Positions 6,059 to 14,778 of a stretch of 25,267 bases of DNA are shown here, piece after piece; within the stretch, counting starts at the first letter, position 1; each line of letters opens with the position of its first letter. This stretch comes from an uncultured Bacteroidales bacterium. GTDB taxonomy: Bacteria; Bacteroidota; Bacteroidia; Bacteroidales; Marinilabiliaceae. Under the pieces are notes generated by a model. It worked only from the letters and a program-made list of their open reading frames with translations. It was not told the DNA's origin and did no database searches. The stretch spans positions 1 to 25,267 of the forward strand of contig CALAUL010000004.1 of NCBI GenBank assembly GCA_937892255.1, given 5' to 3'. The position numbers and the translations under genes were made by a program.

Positions 6059-9000
6059 ATGAGCCGTTTGACTGTCATTCTGTTGCTATTGTTGCTTTCG
6101 ATAAGCGGAACAACTCTTTTTGCTCAGAGCGCAAAAGGAGTCAGCAACCAACCTATTGTATTGTTCAACTGCGTGCAATACACCATAAAAGATGGATTGG
6201 TAAGCAACAATGTCAAAACAGTCTCTTCCTCGCATAACGGACTAATATGGATTGGCACCGACGACGGCGTGAATATGTTTGACGGCTATACGTTTAAAGA
6301 GTTCTTGCCATCACGACAAAAGGAACATCGCCTCAACGGAAAGAACGTATGTGATATCAAAGAACTCACACGTGGAAATCTTTTGATGGCCACCTCCGAT
6401 GGTGGAATTTCGGTTTACGATCGTTTTTCAGACTCATTCAATGTCGACTGGAACCTTAACGACTCCACAGAAAATGTAGACTACACTCGTGCTTACGGAA
6501 TGTGTCGCCGGAATGACGACATTTACATTTCATTTAACGGTTATGTGGTTTGTTATAATCTTAAGACACACGTTTGCAATTATATAAAGATAAACGACAA
6601 TCCAAAGTATACAGGCGTCAAACGCGAAAGAGCAAAAATGGTGGTTGCAGACAACAATCGCCATATAATCACTATACTCGGGAAATATAGCCTCGGTGTC
6701 ATAGACAGCAAATACAACATCATGAAAGAGGTTGTATTCAATGAATCTTTCTACATAACTGATATTTGTCCGATAGACTCTTCTTCGGTCTTTGTCGCAA
6801 CATCGCAAGGATTGTATAAATACAACTTCATAAAAAAGACCTTTACCAAGTCATATAACTTTAGCAATGTATCGGTCGAAGCCATCACGCGTAATCCCTA
6901 TGGAAGTTATTGGGTCGCCTACAACAACAGAGAACTTGCCAAATGGTCTTCCAACACCAATGTCATTCGTCCTGTTTTCTTTGGAAACTCGTATCTCAAC
7001 AACCAAAGTGTTGTCCACGAGCTGGTAGAAGCTGATGATGGCATCTTGTGGATTGCAACCAATAATGTCGGACTTCTCAAGATAGACACTAAACGAGTTA
7101 AGATTAACACCATCGGAGTGCCAAGTGACTTACCGTCCAACTACATAACACACGACATCTTTGTCTCTAACAATCGGAAAGTGTGGGCAGCCATTGGTAA
7201 TGATGGCATAACGGAACTTAACCTTCAAGATAGCGTGTTGACACATACAAGTATCCCTCAGTACAATGTATATAGTATCCATCAACGCCAAAACGGAGAC
7301 TTGTTTATCGGCACAACTCAAGGACTCTTAATTCGTCACAAAGGCTCTAAAGAATTTGTTGACATACCCTTCCCTACTGCTGTAACAGACACGCTTGAAC
7401 GAGTCATAGTCAATGAAATATGTGAAGATTGTCTGGGAAATATATGGCTTGCCACGCAAGTGGGAATGTTCTGCTACAATGGCGTAGATATAAGCATTGC
7501 CAATGGTGATGCAAAAGTCGCAGACTTCACATCGATATTTGAAGACAACGAAGGGCGAATATGGGCAGGAGCACATTCGGGAGGCTACGTCAAAGATCTT
7601 GGGAAAGACTCCTTTGAACGTATCAAAATTGACGATACAGACAGCAAAGGCTTTGCCGTGACATCTTTTGCAGATATTGACACAGCCATAGTAATTGGAA
7701 CTTCCAACGGCATACTTTTCTATGACAAGAGAAAAGCGAGCATAGAGAAGTCTTCATACGAAGAAGAATTTGAAAATATTGCAATATATAGCATTGTAAA
7801 TGATGGCAATGGTGTAATGTGGCTATCTTCTAACCGCGGTGTCTATTACTTTAAAATGTCAAATAGAGCCTTGCACCTATTCAACAACTATGACGGTTTG
7901 TCGTTCCTTGGAAATGAATGCCGCAAATTTTTTGTTCGAGACGGAAGAATCTATTTCGGACATGCATCATTGGTCAACATCATTCGCCCGAGCGAAATCC
8001 TTTTCAACACGCGTCCTGCCACAACAATTGTCACATACGTCAAATACGGACAAGCTGACGAATCGGAATCTGCGACAATGGTTAATGACTCGGTATTTGA
8101 AACAGGGTTTATGTTCAACGGCACACTCAAGATAGGTGTTGCCTCGTCAGACTTTACGACACCATCACGCAACGAATTTAAATACCGCATCAACGAAGGA
8201 GAGTGGCTTAACCTGCACAATTCAAATGAAATCCATTTGCCGGGTCATCTTCCGACAACATTGAAACTCGATGTCTTATCTTCCAATTCGGATAAGATAT
8301 GGGGACGAGATGCCACTACGATATATGTGCGCATCATTCCGCCCATGTGGATGTCATTGCCCGCTATTATATTCTACATTGTAATGTTCCTTGCCGTGGT
8401 ATGGCTCCTGCTCGACTTACGTTTCCGCAATATAAATCGGAAAATCAAACGTGTCGAGAGTGAAGCTCGTGCAAAAAAAGTTGTTGAGGCTCAACGTAAC
8501 AGATTGGCAAAGATTCACAAAGACCAAACGGACTCTATCAACTACGCAAAACGTATACAGGAAGCCATCATGAGTCGTGAAGTGACAGTGAAACGCAAGT
8601 TCTCAAAACTCTTTGTCTACTACAAACCCAAAGATATTGTTTCGGGCGACTTCTACGGCTTCTATCATCGTGACAATATGACCTTTATTATCGATGCCGA
8701 CTGTACAGGACATGGAGTGCCGGGAGCATTCTTGTCTATCCTCGGTATTGAGCACCTCTACAATATCATCATGAAACAGAAAATCAATGATGCAGGACAG
8801 ATACTTACACAGTTGCACCGAGACCTGCACGAGACGGTGTTTAAAAACGGTGGTAAATACGAGGAGTTTAACGAAGGCATGGACTTGTCGATATCTATTG
8901 TATATCACAACGAGAAAATGATAAACTTCGCCGGTGCCATGAATGACCTTTATCTGATACGTAATAATGAGATATTTATGTATCGAGGTTCTCGACATTC

Positions 9001-9298
9001 TATTGGAACTAACGTATCTATCAGTGGCGAGGAAGACCGATTTGTATATGAAAGTCAAACTATCGAATGTCAAGATGGAGATATGTTCTATATGTTCTCC
9101 GATGGATTCGTCGACCAATTTGGCGGACCGGAGCAGAAGAAATTTAAACATCGCCGTTTCAAACAGATGCTCCTAAACATACATAAGTTGCCGGATAAAG
9201 ACCAACGTATGATTCTAAATCAGAAACATAACGAATGGAAGCAACACAACGAACAAACAGACGACATCAGTGTCATCGGTTTTGAACCTTGGGCATAG
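6059..9298 (+). CDS. Beta-propeller sensor with SpoIIE-type PP2C phosphatase
   Basis: Large one-component signalling protein of 1079 residues. A signal peptide (about 1-23, ending TTLFAQ) precedes a periplasmic sensor of reg_prop blades, seen as repeated G-x-(I/M)-W-(I/L)-(G/A)-T units such as NGLIWIGTDDGV, DGILWIATNNVG and GNIWLATQVGM. A Y_Y_Y-like beta domain lies at about 695-755, a single transmembrane helix at about 762-785, and a short charged helix follows. The C-terminus (about 830-1078) is a SpoIIE/PP2C domain: DIVSGDFYGF, DCTGHGVPGAFLS, FAGAMNDLYLI, FSDGFVDQFGG and TDDISVIGF supply the expected metal-binding Asp residues. It probably dephosphorylates an anti-sigma-factor antagonist in response to a periplasmic ligand, but no such partner is encoded nearby. 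It may be cotranscribed with dxr (59-base gap, no terminator seen). Confidence 0.92.
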   Translation: MSRLTVILLLLLLSISGTTLFAQSAKGVSNQPIVLFNCVQYTIKDGLVSNNVKTVSSSHNGLIWIGTDDGVNMFDGYTFKEFLPSRQKEHRLNGKNVCDIKELTRGNLLMATSDGGISVYDRFSDSFNVDWNLNDSTENVDYTRAYGMCRRNDDIYISFNGYVVCYNLKTHVCNYIKINDNPKYTGVKRERAKMVVADNNRHIITILGKYSLGVIDSKYNIMKEVVFNESFYITDICPIDSSSVFVATSQGLYKYNFIKKTFTKSYNFSNVSVEAITRNPYGSYWVAYNNRELAKWSSNTNVIRPVFFGNSYLNNQSVVHELVEADDGILWIATNNVGLLKIDTKRVKINTIGVPSDLPSNYITHDIFVSNNRKVWAAIGNDGITELNLQDSVLTHTSIPQYNVYSIHQRQNGDLFIGTTQGLLIRHKGSKEFVDIPFPTAVTDTLERVIVNEICEDCLGNIWLATQVGMFCYNGVDISIANGDAKVADFTSIFEDNEGRIWAGAHSGGYVKDLGKDSFERIKIDDTDSKGFAVTSFADIDTAIVIGTSNGILFYDKRKASIEKSSYEEEFENIAIYSIVNDGNGVMWLSSNRGVYYFKMSNRALHLFNNYDGLSFLGNECRKFFVRDGRIYFGHASLVNIIRPSEILFNTRPATTIVTYVKYGQADESESATMVNDSVFETGFMFNGTLKIGVASSDFTTPSRNEFKYRINEGEWLNLHNSNEIHLPGHLPTTLKLDVLSSNSDKIWGRDATTIYVRIIPPMWMSLPAIIFYIVMFLAVVWLLLDLRFRNINRKIKRVESEARAKKVVEAQRNRLAKIHKDQTDSINYAKRIQEAIMSREVTVKRKFSKLFVYYKPKDIVSGDFYGFYHRDNMTFIIDADCTGHGVPGAFLSILGIEHLYNIIMKQKINDAGQILTQLHRDLHETVFKNGGKYEEFNEGMDLSISIVYHNEKMINFAGAMNDLYLIRNNEIFMYRGSRHSIGTNVSISGEEDRFVYESQTIECQDGDMFYMFSDGFVDQFGGPEQKKFKHRRFKQMLLNIHKLPDKDQRMILNQKHNEWKQHNEQTDDISVIGFEPWA

Positions 9299-9364
9299 GA
9301 GGAGTTTGAAATTATCGTCAATATGAGTTTAATCAGCATCTAAGGTTGCGAGTGCAGAACGTCA

Positions 9365-10567
9365 CTACGGTATGAGTATCGACGAGTCTCCGTAACTTAA
9401 GAAGCGAAAGTCGTTGTTTAGGGCATAGTCGTATATGTCATGCCATTTTTCGCCAACGAAAGCGCCTATGAGTAGCAACAAAGTGCTGTGTGGCTGATGA
9501 AAGTTAGTTATAAGCCCTTCTACAATTCGGAATTTGTATCCCGGAACAATCATTATTTGGGTTTGGTTGTTGAGAATGTCAGTATCGTTTTCGTCGAGGT
9601 AGTCAATGAGAGCGAGCAGAGCATTGCGCACTTCGACATCTGACGGCAGACGGTATGCGTCCCATTGGCTGAGTCCTTCGGAAATATCCTCTCCGACAAT
9701 GAGTTTCACACCAAGCCAATAGAGAGATTCGAGAGTTCGCACCGAGGTTGTTCCCACGGCAAAGAGCGGAGAGGTATTATTGATGAGAGCTTCGATAGCG
9801 TTGCGTTCTACAACGATATGTTCGGTGTGCATTATGTGGCTGGCAATCTCTTTTGTCTGAACAGGCTTAAAAGTTCCAGCTCCCACGTGAAGGGTTACAT
9901 TGATAAGTTTATGACCATTGATGCGCAGTTGCGACATTATATTGTCTGAGAAATGCAGTCCGGCAGTAGGAGCGGCAACAGAGCCTTTGTGTTCGGAGTA
10001 GACCGTTTGATAACGCTCGGTATCAATATCTTCTGTCTCTCTGTTGAGATATGGCGGAATAGGTGTCACACCGGCGAGGTCGATGATGTCGGCGAAAGTG
10101 AGTGTGTCGTTATCCCATGAGAACTGTATCACAGAAGTGTTGTCGGTGATACTGATTCGTTTAGCAGACAGAATTACGGAGGTGTTATCGAAATGTAGAT
10201 GTTTGTGCAATTCGCCTTCTTTCCATTTCTTTGAGTTTCCTACAATGCATTTCCACGCAACGCAGTGTGTAGCGACGAACGACTGTTGAATGTCGATTGG
10301 GTCGATTGGCTCCAGACAGAATATTTCAATCTGTGCACCGGTTGCTTTATTGAGTTTGAGGCGAGCTCTGATGACTTTGGTATTGTTGAATACGAGAGTT
10401 GCTCCACTGGGAAGATGGTCGGTAAGTTTGTTGAACTGAGTATGTTGTATGACACCATGTTTGTACGTAAGGAGTTTAGAGTCGTCGCGACGTTCGAGAG
10501 GGTAACGAGCAATCTTCTCTTCTGGTAGTTCGTAGTCGTATAGTTGAGTGTCAATATGTGGAATCAT
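9365..10567 (-). CDS. queA: S-adenosylmethionine:tRNA ribosyltransferase-isomerase
   Basis: Transfers and isomerises the ribose of S-adenosylmethionine onto preQ1 at tRNA position 34 to make epoxyqueuosine, the penultimate step of queuosine synthesis. Recognisable QueA segments: YDYELPEEKIARYPLERRDDSKLL at the N-terminus, FNNTKVIRARL, GVTPIPPYLNRETEDIDTERYQTVY, GSVAAPTAGLHF, LHVGAGTFKPV, and the C-terminal ITNFHQPHSTLLLLIGAF. At 400 residues it is longer than the roughly 350-residue E. coli type; the extra length sits mainly in the middle domain around residues 85-155. It begins 13 bases after ruvC ends and is last in the DUF4286-ruvC-queA unit. It converges on the SpoIIE gene, with only 66 bases between them and no clear terminator. 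Confidence 0.96.
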   Translation of the reverse strand: MIPHIDTQLYDYELPEEKIARYPLERRDDSKLLTYKHGVIQHTQFNKLTDHLPSGATLVFNNTKVIRARLKLNKATGAQIEIFCLEPIDPIDIQQSFVATHCVAWKCIVGNSKKWKEGELHKHLHFDNTSVILSAKRISITDNTSVIQFSWDNDTLTFADIIDLAGVTPIPPYLNRETEDIDTERYQTVYSEHKGSVAAPTAGLHFSDNIMSQLRINGHKLINVTLHVGAGTFKPVQTKEIASHIMHTEHIVVERNAIEALINNTSPLFAVGTTSVRTLESLYWLGVKLIVGEDISEGLSQWDAYRLPSDVEVRNALLALIDYLDENDTDILNNQTQIMIVPGYKFRIVEGLITNFHQPHSTLLLLIGAFVGEKWHDIYDYALNNDFRFLSYGDSSILIP

Positions 10568-10580
10568 AGTGAGTGAGTAT

Positions 10581-11135
10581 TTATTGTTTAGATACTTTAT
10601 CGGGATTTTTTGCTATATAGTCTTTCCAGTCTTTTACGCCACGAGTTGTTTTGATAGGCGAAGAGGAAGCGAGGAAATGACAATATGCAGCGCCGAGAGC
10701 ATCTGTTGCGTCTAAGTATTTTGTTATATCTTCGAAATTTAGCAGTTTGTGTAGTATCTTAGCCACAGTCTCTTTGGTTGCATTGCCTTGACCAGTGATA
10801 GACTGTTTGATACGCATTGGGGCATATTCGTTGACAGTCAGATTGTGCATTGTTGCGGCAGCTATGCAGACACCTTGAGCCCTACCGAGTTTTAGCATGC
10901 TCTGTATATTCTTGCCGAAGAAAGGTGCTTCTATGGCGAGTTCATCTGGTTTGTATGTTTTGATGATGTTGGATGTCTTTTCGTAGATACGTTGAAGCTT
11001 TGAGTAAGGGTCGTGAAGGTCTTTGAATTCTATGACGCCCATAACAACTACTTCGGCATGGTTGCCATTTACTTGTAGCACACCATAGCCTAAAACGTTA
11101 GTTCCTGGGTCGATACCTAATATGCGTTTGCTCAC
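10581..11135 (-). CDS. ruvC: Crossover junction endodeoxyribonuclease RuvC
   Basis: Dimeric Holliday-junction resolvase that makes paired nicks in recombination intermediates together with RuvAB. At 184 residues it has the normal length. The four acidic catalytic positions are visible: D9 in GIDPGTNVLGYG, E69 in AIEAPFFGKN, and D142 and D145 in LDATDALGAA. The motifs KLGRAQGV and GQGNATKETV are also typical. Its start codon overlaps the stop of the DUF4286 gene by 4 bases (ATGA), indicating translational coupling, and queA follows after 13 bases. No ruvA or ruvB is in the window, so in this genome the resolvase is probably encoded apart from the branch-migration genes. Confidence 0.97.
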   Translation of the reverse strand: MSKRILGIDPGTNVLGYGVLQVNGNHAEVVVMGVIEFKDLHDPYSKLQRIYEKTSNIIKTYKPDELAIEAPFFGKNIQSMLKLGRAQGVCIAAATMHNLTVNEYAPMRIKQSITGQGNATKETVAKILHKLLNFEDITKYLDATDALGAAYCHFLASSSPIKTTRGVKDWKDYIAKNPDKVSKQ

Positions 11136-11452
11136 AATTCAGTCTCTTTCATTAGTGTAGTGAACGATAAGCAGTTTTCGTCTTTGAGTTTGACGAGGTC
11201 GGAAGTCAGTTGGCGGTTGAGTCTCTCTATGATACTAAGAGCTGATATTGACTCGCAAAGCCATTGGCAAGAGAATGTGAGCTCACCTTTCTCAGTGTTT
11301 TGGTTGTCAAATTTGAATATTCGTACTTCAGATGTGAGCGATTCATCATTGCAAGCTTTTTCTATCTGAGGTATATATGTTTGTTTCATCCACTGAGCCC
11401 ACCAAGAGTATTCGGTAGGGTTGATGAGAAATGTCGTATTAAGAAGGTACAT
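11132..11452 (-). CDS. DUF4286 family protein
   Basis: Small soluble protein of 106 residues matching the Bacteroidetes family DUF4286: it starts MYLLNTTFLINP, contains the motif WWAQWMKQTYIPQI and ends with a short beta segment near SFTTLMKE. The predicted fold is alpha/beta with no signal peptide or membrane segment. It is the first gene of the minus-strand unit and overlaps ruvC by 4 bases, so the two are coupled in translation. That position suggests a link to DNA repair or simply shared expression; its function is unknown. A TATCTTTG promoter element lies just upstream of the start. Confidence 0.85.
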   Translation of the reverse strand: MYLLNTTFLINPTEYSWWAQWMKQTYIPQIEKACNDESLTSEVRIFKFDNQNTEKGELTFSCQWLCESISALSIIERLNRQLTSDLVKLKDENCLSFTTLMKETEL

Positions 11453-11480
11453 AGTTGTATCGTTGTTATTAATCAGTTTG

Positions 11481-11488
11481 CAAAGATA
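11481..11488 (-). promoter_or_regulatory. -7 promoter element for DUF4286-ruvC-queA
   Basis: On the minus strand this reads TATCTTTG, a full match to the Bacteroidetes -7 element TAnnTTTG, about 28 bases before the DUF4286 start. No good TTTG is seen at the -33 position. It shares the 97-base gap up to 11550 with the start of the divergent NUDIX transcription region. Confidence 0.5.
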
Positions 11489-11565
11489 GTAAAAAACGTC
11501 TTTACTCTTTGTTTGTCAGATGAGATATATGTGAAGTGAAGCGTTTTATATGCTTTGGGCTGTTG

Positions 11566-11595
11566 TTGTTATAGAGAATAAAAGTATTACCTTTG
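11566..11595 (+). promoter_or_regulatory. Promoter for the NUDIX gene; decides its start
   Basis: TACCTTTG at 11588-11595 matches TAnnTTTG, with a partial -33 element (TTG) at 11566-11568, 19 bases upstream. Transcription would begin near 11600, so in-frame ATGs at 11550 and 11598 would lie outside or at the very end of the mRNA, leaving ATG at 11616 as the likely start. Confidence 0.5.
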
Positions 11596-11615
11596 CGATG
11601 AAATATATAAATGAT

Positions 11616-12242
11616 ATGATAAAGGTATACTTCGGAAATAGAATGTTGGTATTGGCTTATAATACGGAACTATATAGTATGTCTATGGACTTTAATGCGA
11701 TACATGGTTATTCTAATACCAACGAACTTGCACAGTTCGTTGATAAGTTTATCAGACGAGAAGACTTGACAACGGGTTGTATATATTATCATAACTTAGC
11801 TATGTTAGATGCGAAGTTTAAGTCACTTTTTCATTATATCAATGCTGCGGGAGGCTTGGTTTGCAATGGAGAGGGACGATACCTTGTCATGGAACGCAAT
11901 GGAGTTGTCGATCTTCCGAAGGGTAAAGCAGAAAAAGGAGAGAAGATAGAGCAAACGGCATTGCGTGAAGTAGAAGAAGAGACTGGTGTAAAGGTGTCGC
12001 ATTTGGGAGATGAGATTTGTAGTACATATCATATATATAAGTTAGGTGATGCAATGGCACTTAAGCAGACACAATGGTATAATATGACTGTTGAGGGAGT
12101 GCCAGAAGTGACACCGCAGACGGAGGAGAATATCACAAAGATAATGTGGGTAGATGCTCAGGAACTACGACGACTTTCGGCAGAGAGTTATCCATCGGTG
12201 CAAGAAGTCGTGACAAAAGCCCTTGAAAAAGAGCGCAGATAA
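11616..12242 (+). CDS. NUDIX hydrolase
   Basis: Cytoplasmic hydrolase of a nucleoside diphosphate linked to another group, about 208 residues from the chosen start. The Nudix box is complete: GKAEKGEKIEQTALREVEEETGV fits GX5EX7REUXEEXGU, so it should be active with a divalent metal. Before it lies an N-terminal region of about 90 residues beginning MIKVYFGNRMLVLAYN, which is not part of the Nudix fold and is typical of a Bacteroidetes subgroup. Substrate unknown. In-frame ATGs also exist at 11550 and 11598; a promoter element ending at 11595 favours 11616. The coding strand is G-rich, unlike the downstream Ig-like lipoprotein, whose start is only 10 bases after this stop. Confidence 0.87.
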   Translation: MIKVYFGNRMLVLAYNTELYSMSMDFNAIHGYSNTNELAQFVDKFIRREDLTTGCIYYHNLAMLDAKFKSLFHYINAAGGLVCNGEGRYLVMERNGVVDLPKGKAEKGEKIEQTALREVEEETGVKVSHLGDEICSTYHIYKLGDAMALKQTQWYNMTVEGVPEVTPQTEENITKIMWVDAQELRRLSAESYPSVQEVVTKALEKERR

Positions 12243-12252
12243 ACAAAGAGAT

Positions 12253-14130
12253 ATGAAGAAGTTCAATATAAAATCCGATAGGCTCCTATATGTGTTAGCC
12301 ATAATAGTAATGGGCTTATGTGCAGTGCGTTGCGGAAATCCCGGTACACCTACGGGAGGGCCTCGCGACCGCAAGCCTCCGGTGATGATAACGTCTACTC
12401 CTGCCATAAACTCCACAGGCTTCTCAGGTAGTATTGTCACCATAGAATTTGACGAAAACATACAAGTGAAAGACGCAACGAATAAGTTCGTCGTATCGCC
12501 ACCGCTTCCCAAACAGCCCAAAGTGGAAGGACATGCCAACGTCATCAACGTACGCATGGACAGCGATACCATATTAGCTCCGGGAACAACATATACATTT
12601 GATTTTGCCGACTGTGTATCGGACCTCAATGAAGGCAATACACTCGACGATTTCACATTTACATTCTCTACCGGCGAGAGCACCGACTCTATGATGATAT
12701 CGGGCAATCTTTTCGATGCCTCCAATATCACACCTTTGGCTGGCATATACGTCATCTTACAAAGCAACCTGGCCGATACAGCCTTTCGCACCGTAGCACC
12801 TATACGTATAGCCAAGACAGATACAGAAGGACGTTTTCAAATAAAAAACGTACCGGCAGAACGCAACTACCGAATATATGCCCTCGATGACAAGAATCGC
12901 AACTTCCTCTTTGATCAGCCGGGCGAAATGATAGCGTGGCTCGCCGACACCGTACGACCATCATGGGAGATACGTCATATAAATGACAGCGTACTTATTG
13001 ACTCTCTCTCTACAGACACCCTCGAATGGAAACGGGAACAGATATTACGCGATACACTTGTCTATACTCCTGACTCCCTCACACTCTTCGCCTTCATGGA
13101 AGAGACATACGACCAATACATCACATCCGACGAACGTAAGGTGAACAAACAACTGCGACTGACATTCAACAACCGTATGCCCAACAAGCCTCTCATAACA
13201 TTTCCCGGTCAGGACAACAATGTATCACACTCAGTAAATGAATACTCGCTGCATAACGACACCGTCACCGTATGGCTTACCGACTCCTTAGTATACAAAG
13301 GAGACTCTGTGGTAGTGGCAGTACACTATCCGGTTCTTGACAGCATAGGCAACATGGTGCAGAAGTCAGACACATTAGACCTATGGTTCATAGACCGTAG
13401 CGAAAACGACAAATCAAGACGTCGCAATAAAAAAGAAAAAGAAAAAAAGGTAGAAGTACCCACACTCAAACTGAGCATGCCTCAAAGTATCGGTTCCTTT
13501 GCCGTACTTCCAATAACCAGCGAAACACCTTTTAGCATCTTCGAGTGGGACAGCGTCAAATTATACCAGAAAGTAGACACGCTCTATGAACAACGCGAAT
13601 ACACCATAGAAGAAGACACCGTTAATCTGCGCCGTAAAGCATTACGAACCAAATGGGAACCGGGCGCAGAATATAAACTTACCATCGACTCGGCAGCAGT
13701 AAGAGACATTTACGGACTACAATGTCGAGCAATAGAAGCAAAAATAATGGTAAATAAACTCGACAAATACGGGACACTCTACATCAACGTTGACAGCGTC
13801 CCCGACAATGCACTATTGCAACTCGTGAGCAACAACAAAGACGAGACCGTGACACGCCAAAACATCGTGCCCCCCCACGGAAAAGTAGCATTCCGCTATG
13901 TCAAACCCGGCTCTTACAAGATACGTCTTCTCTTAGATACAAACCACAACGGCAAGTGGGACACAGGCAACTATGACAAACGAATACAGCCCGAGACTCT
14001 CATATACTATATGGAAACAGTCAACGCTCGAGCCAATTGGGACATCAAAATAGACTTCGAGACAAAACGTTTCACACCGATGAATTACGCCAAGAAGTTT
14101 AAGATAAAAAACACATCACAACGTCGATAA
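12253..14130 (+). CDS. Lipoprotein with SbsA-type Ig-like (Big_5) domain
   Basis: Large surface or periplasmic lipoprotein of 625 residues. The N-terminus is a basic signal peptide followed by the lipobox VRC, acylated at C27, with a Gly/Pro/Thr-rich linker (GNPGTPTGGPRDRKPP). Residues about 45-145 form a Big_5 Ig-like domain, with the telltale TSTPAINSTGFSGSIVTIEFDENI and FTFTFSTGE. A carboxypeptidase-regulatory-like beta domain follows at about 155-225 (ISGNLFDA, GRFQIKNVPAERNYRIYAL). A second beta domain of the same sort near the C-terminus contains LDTNHNGKWDTGNY. The middle has a basic KE-rich patch (RRRNKKEKEKKVE) near residues 395-407. An upstream in-frame ATG at 12223 would overlap the NUDIX gene and spoil the signal peptide. 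Conserved in Bacteroidetes; function unknown. Confidence 0.85.
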   Translation: MKKFNIKSDRLLYVLAIIVMGLCAVRCGNPGTPTGGPRDRKPPVMITSTPAINSTGFSGSIVTIEFDENIQVKDATNKFVVSPPLPKQPKVEGHANVINVRMDSDTILAPGTTYTFDFADCVSDLNEGNTLDDFTFTFSTGESTDSMMISGNLFDASNITPLAGIYVILQSNLADTAFRTVAPIRIAKTDTEGRFQIKNVPAERNYRIYALDDKNRNFLFDQPGEMIAWLADTVRPSWEIRHINDSVLIDSLSTDTLEWKREQILRDTLVYTPDSLTLFAFMEETYDQYITSDERKVNKQLRLTFNNRMPNKPLITFPGQDNNVSHSVNEYSLHNDTVTVWLTDSLVYKGDSVVVAVHYPVLDSIGNMVQKSDTLDLWFIDRSENDKSRRRNKKEKEKKVEVPTLKLSMPQSIGSFAVLPITSETPFSIFEWDSVKLYQKVDTLYEQREYTIEEDTVNLRRKALRTKWEPGAEYKLTIDSAAVRDIYGLQCRAIEAKIMVNKLDKYGTLYINVDSVPDNALLQLVSNNKDETVTRQNIVPPHGKVAFRYVKPGSYKIRLLLDTNHNGKWDTGNYDKRIQPETLIYYMETVNARANWDIKIDFETKRFTPMNYAKKFKIKNTSQRR

Positions 14131-14175
14131 CGATAAAGATTTGGGAAACTTAAAAAGTCTTTATATATTTGCCAC

Positions 14176-14652
14176 ATGATCAAAATATTAGTATTCATAA
14201 TCATCACAGCTCTCTCAATCATCAAAGCAGTGATAGAGAACAAGGCAAAGGCGAAAAGAGCACAACAGCCCCAATCAACGCCTTCGCCTGATGGTAGCAC
14301 ATATACCGAGACAATGTCCAAAAACCGGCCAACATACGAACCAAAACACGACGTAGAGTTGCCGACATTTGACACAGAGTATCGAGAAGAACTGCCACCC
14401 TATGAACCTATGATGCCAAACATACCAAAGGAGATACATATACCACCCGTAGCAGTGCGAGAGGTAGCCGTAACACCAAAGACAAAAACAAAGAGTGGCC
14501 CCAGACAAGAGGGTTCTCGAATAGACTTAAAGCCGAAAAAGAAAACACAAGCATATACCACAGAAACAGCCGAAACATCGTCGATACTCAACATTGAAGA
14601 GATGAGAAAAGCTGTGATATACAATGCAATACTTAATCGTCCAAACTATTAA
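14176..14652 (+). CDS. Small membrane-anchored protein of unknown function
   Basis: Protein of 158 residues. Residues 2-20 are a hydrophobic helix (IKILVFIIITALSIIKAVI) that probably anchors the protein, followed by a short basic stretch. The middle (about 30-130) is Pro-, Glu-, Thr- and Lys-rich and looks disordered. The C-terminus EMRKAVIYNAILNRPNY is a compact amphipathic segment that I associate with short Bacteroidetes membrane proteins whose tails resemble this; it may dock to a partner (inference). It starts 45 bases after the Ig-like lipoprotein and is followed by a clear terminator. I do not recognise a named family and cannot assign a function. Confidence 0.65.
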   Translation: MIKILVFIIITALSIIKAVIENKAKAKRAQQPQSTPSPDGSTYTETMSKNRPTYEPKHDVELPTFDTEYREELPPYEPMMPNIPKEIHIPPVAVREVAVTPKTKTKSGPRQEGSRIDLKPKKKTQAYTTETAETSSILNIEEMRKAVIYNAILNRPNY

Positions 14653-14711
14653 GACTATTACTAAACAGGAATACATTTAAAATAGATAAATGAACTTTGT
14701 GATTTAGACAA

Positions 14712-14750
14712 AGGATCCTGAGATAACAACTTTCAGGATTCTCTTTTTTT
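14712..14750 (+). terminator. Rho-independent terminator before greA
   Basis: AGGATCCTGA at 14712-14721 pairs with TCAGGATTCT at 14733-14742 (10 bp, one G-T pair), followed by seven T residues at 14744-14750. It ends the NUDIX/lipoprotein/small membrane protein run and separates it from greA, which starts 28 bases further on. Confidence 0.8.
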
Positions 14751-14778
14751 ATATCACAGACCTAAAGAATAAAAAAAT

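Noticed and set aside
8603..9151. Minus-strand 182-codon open frame inside the SpoIIE sensor gene
   Set aside because: It is antisense to the strongly conserved phosphatase domain, whose motifs explain the sequence; the antisense product has no recognisable features.
12165..12815. Minus-strand 216-codon open frame over the NUDIX/lipoprotein junction
   Set aside because: It is antisense to the lipobox and Ig-like domain of the lipoprotein and to the end of the NUDIX gene; its composition is that of a reverse-complement shadow.
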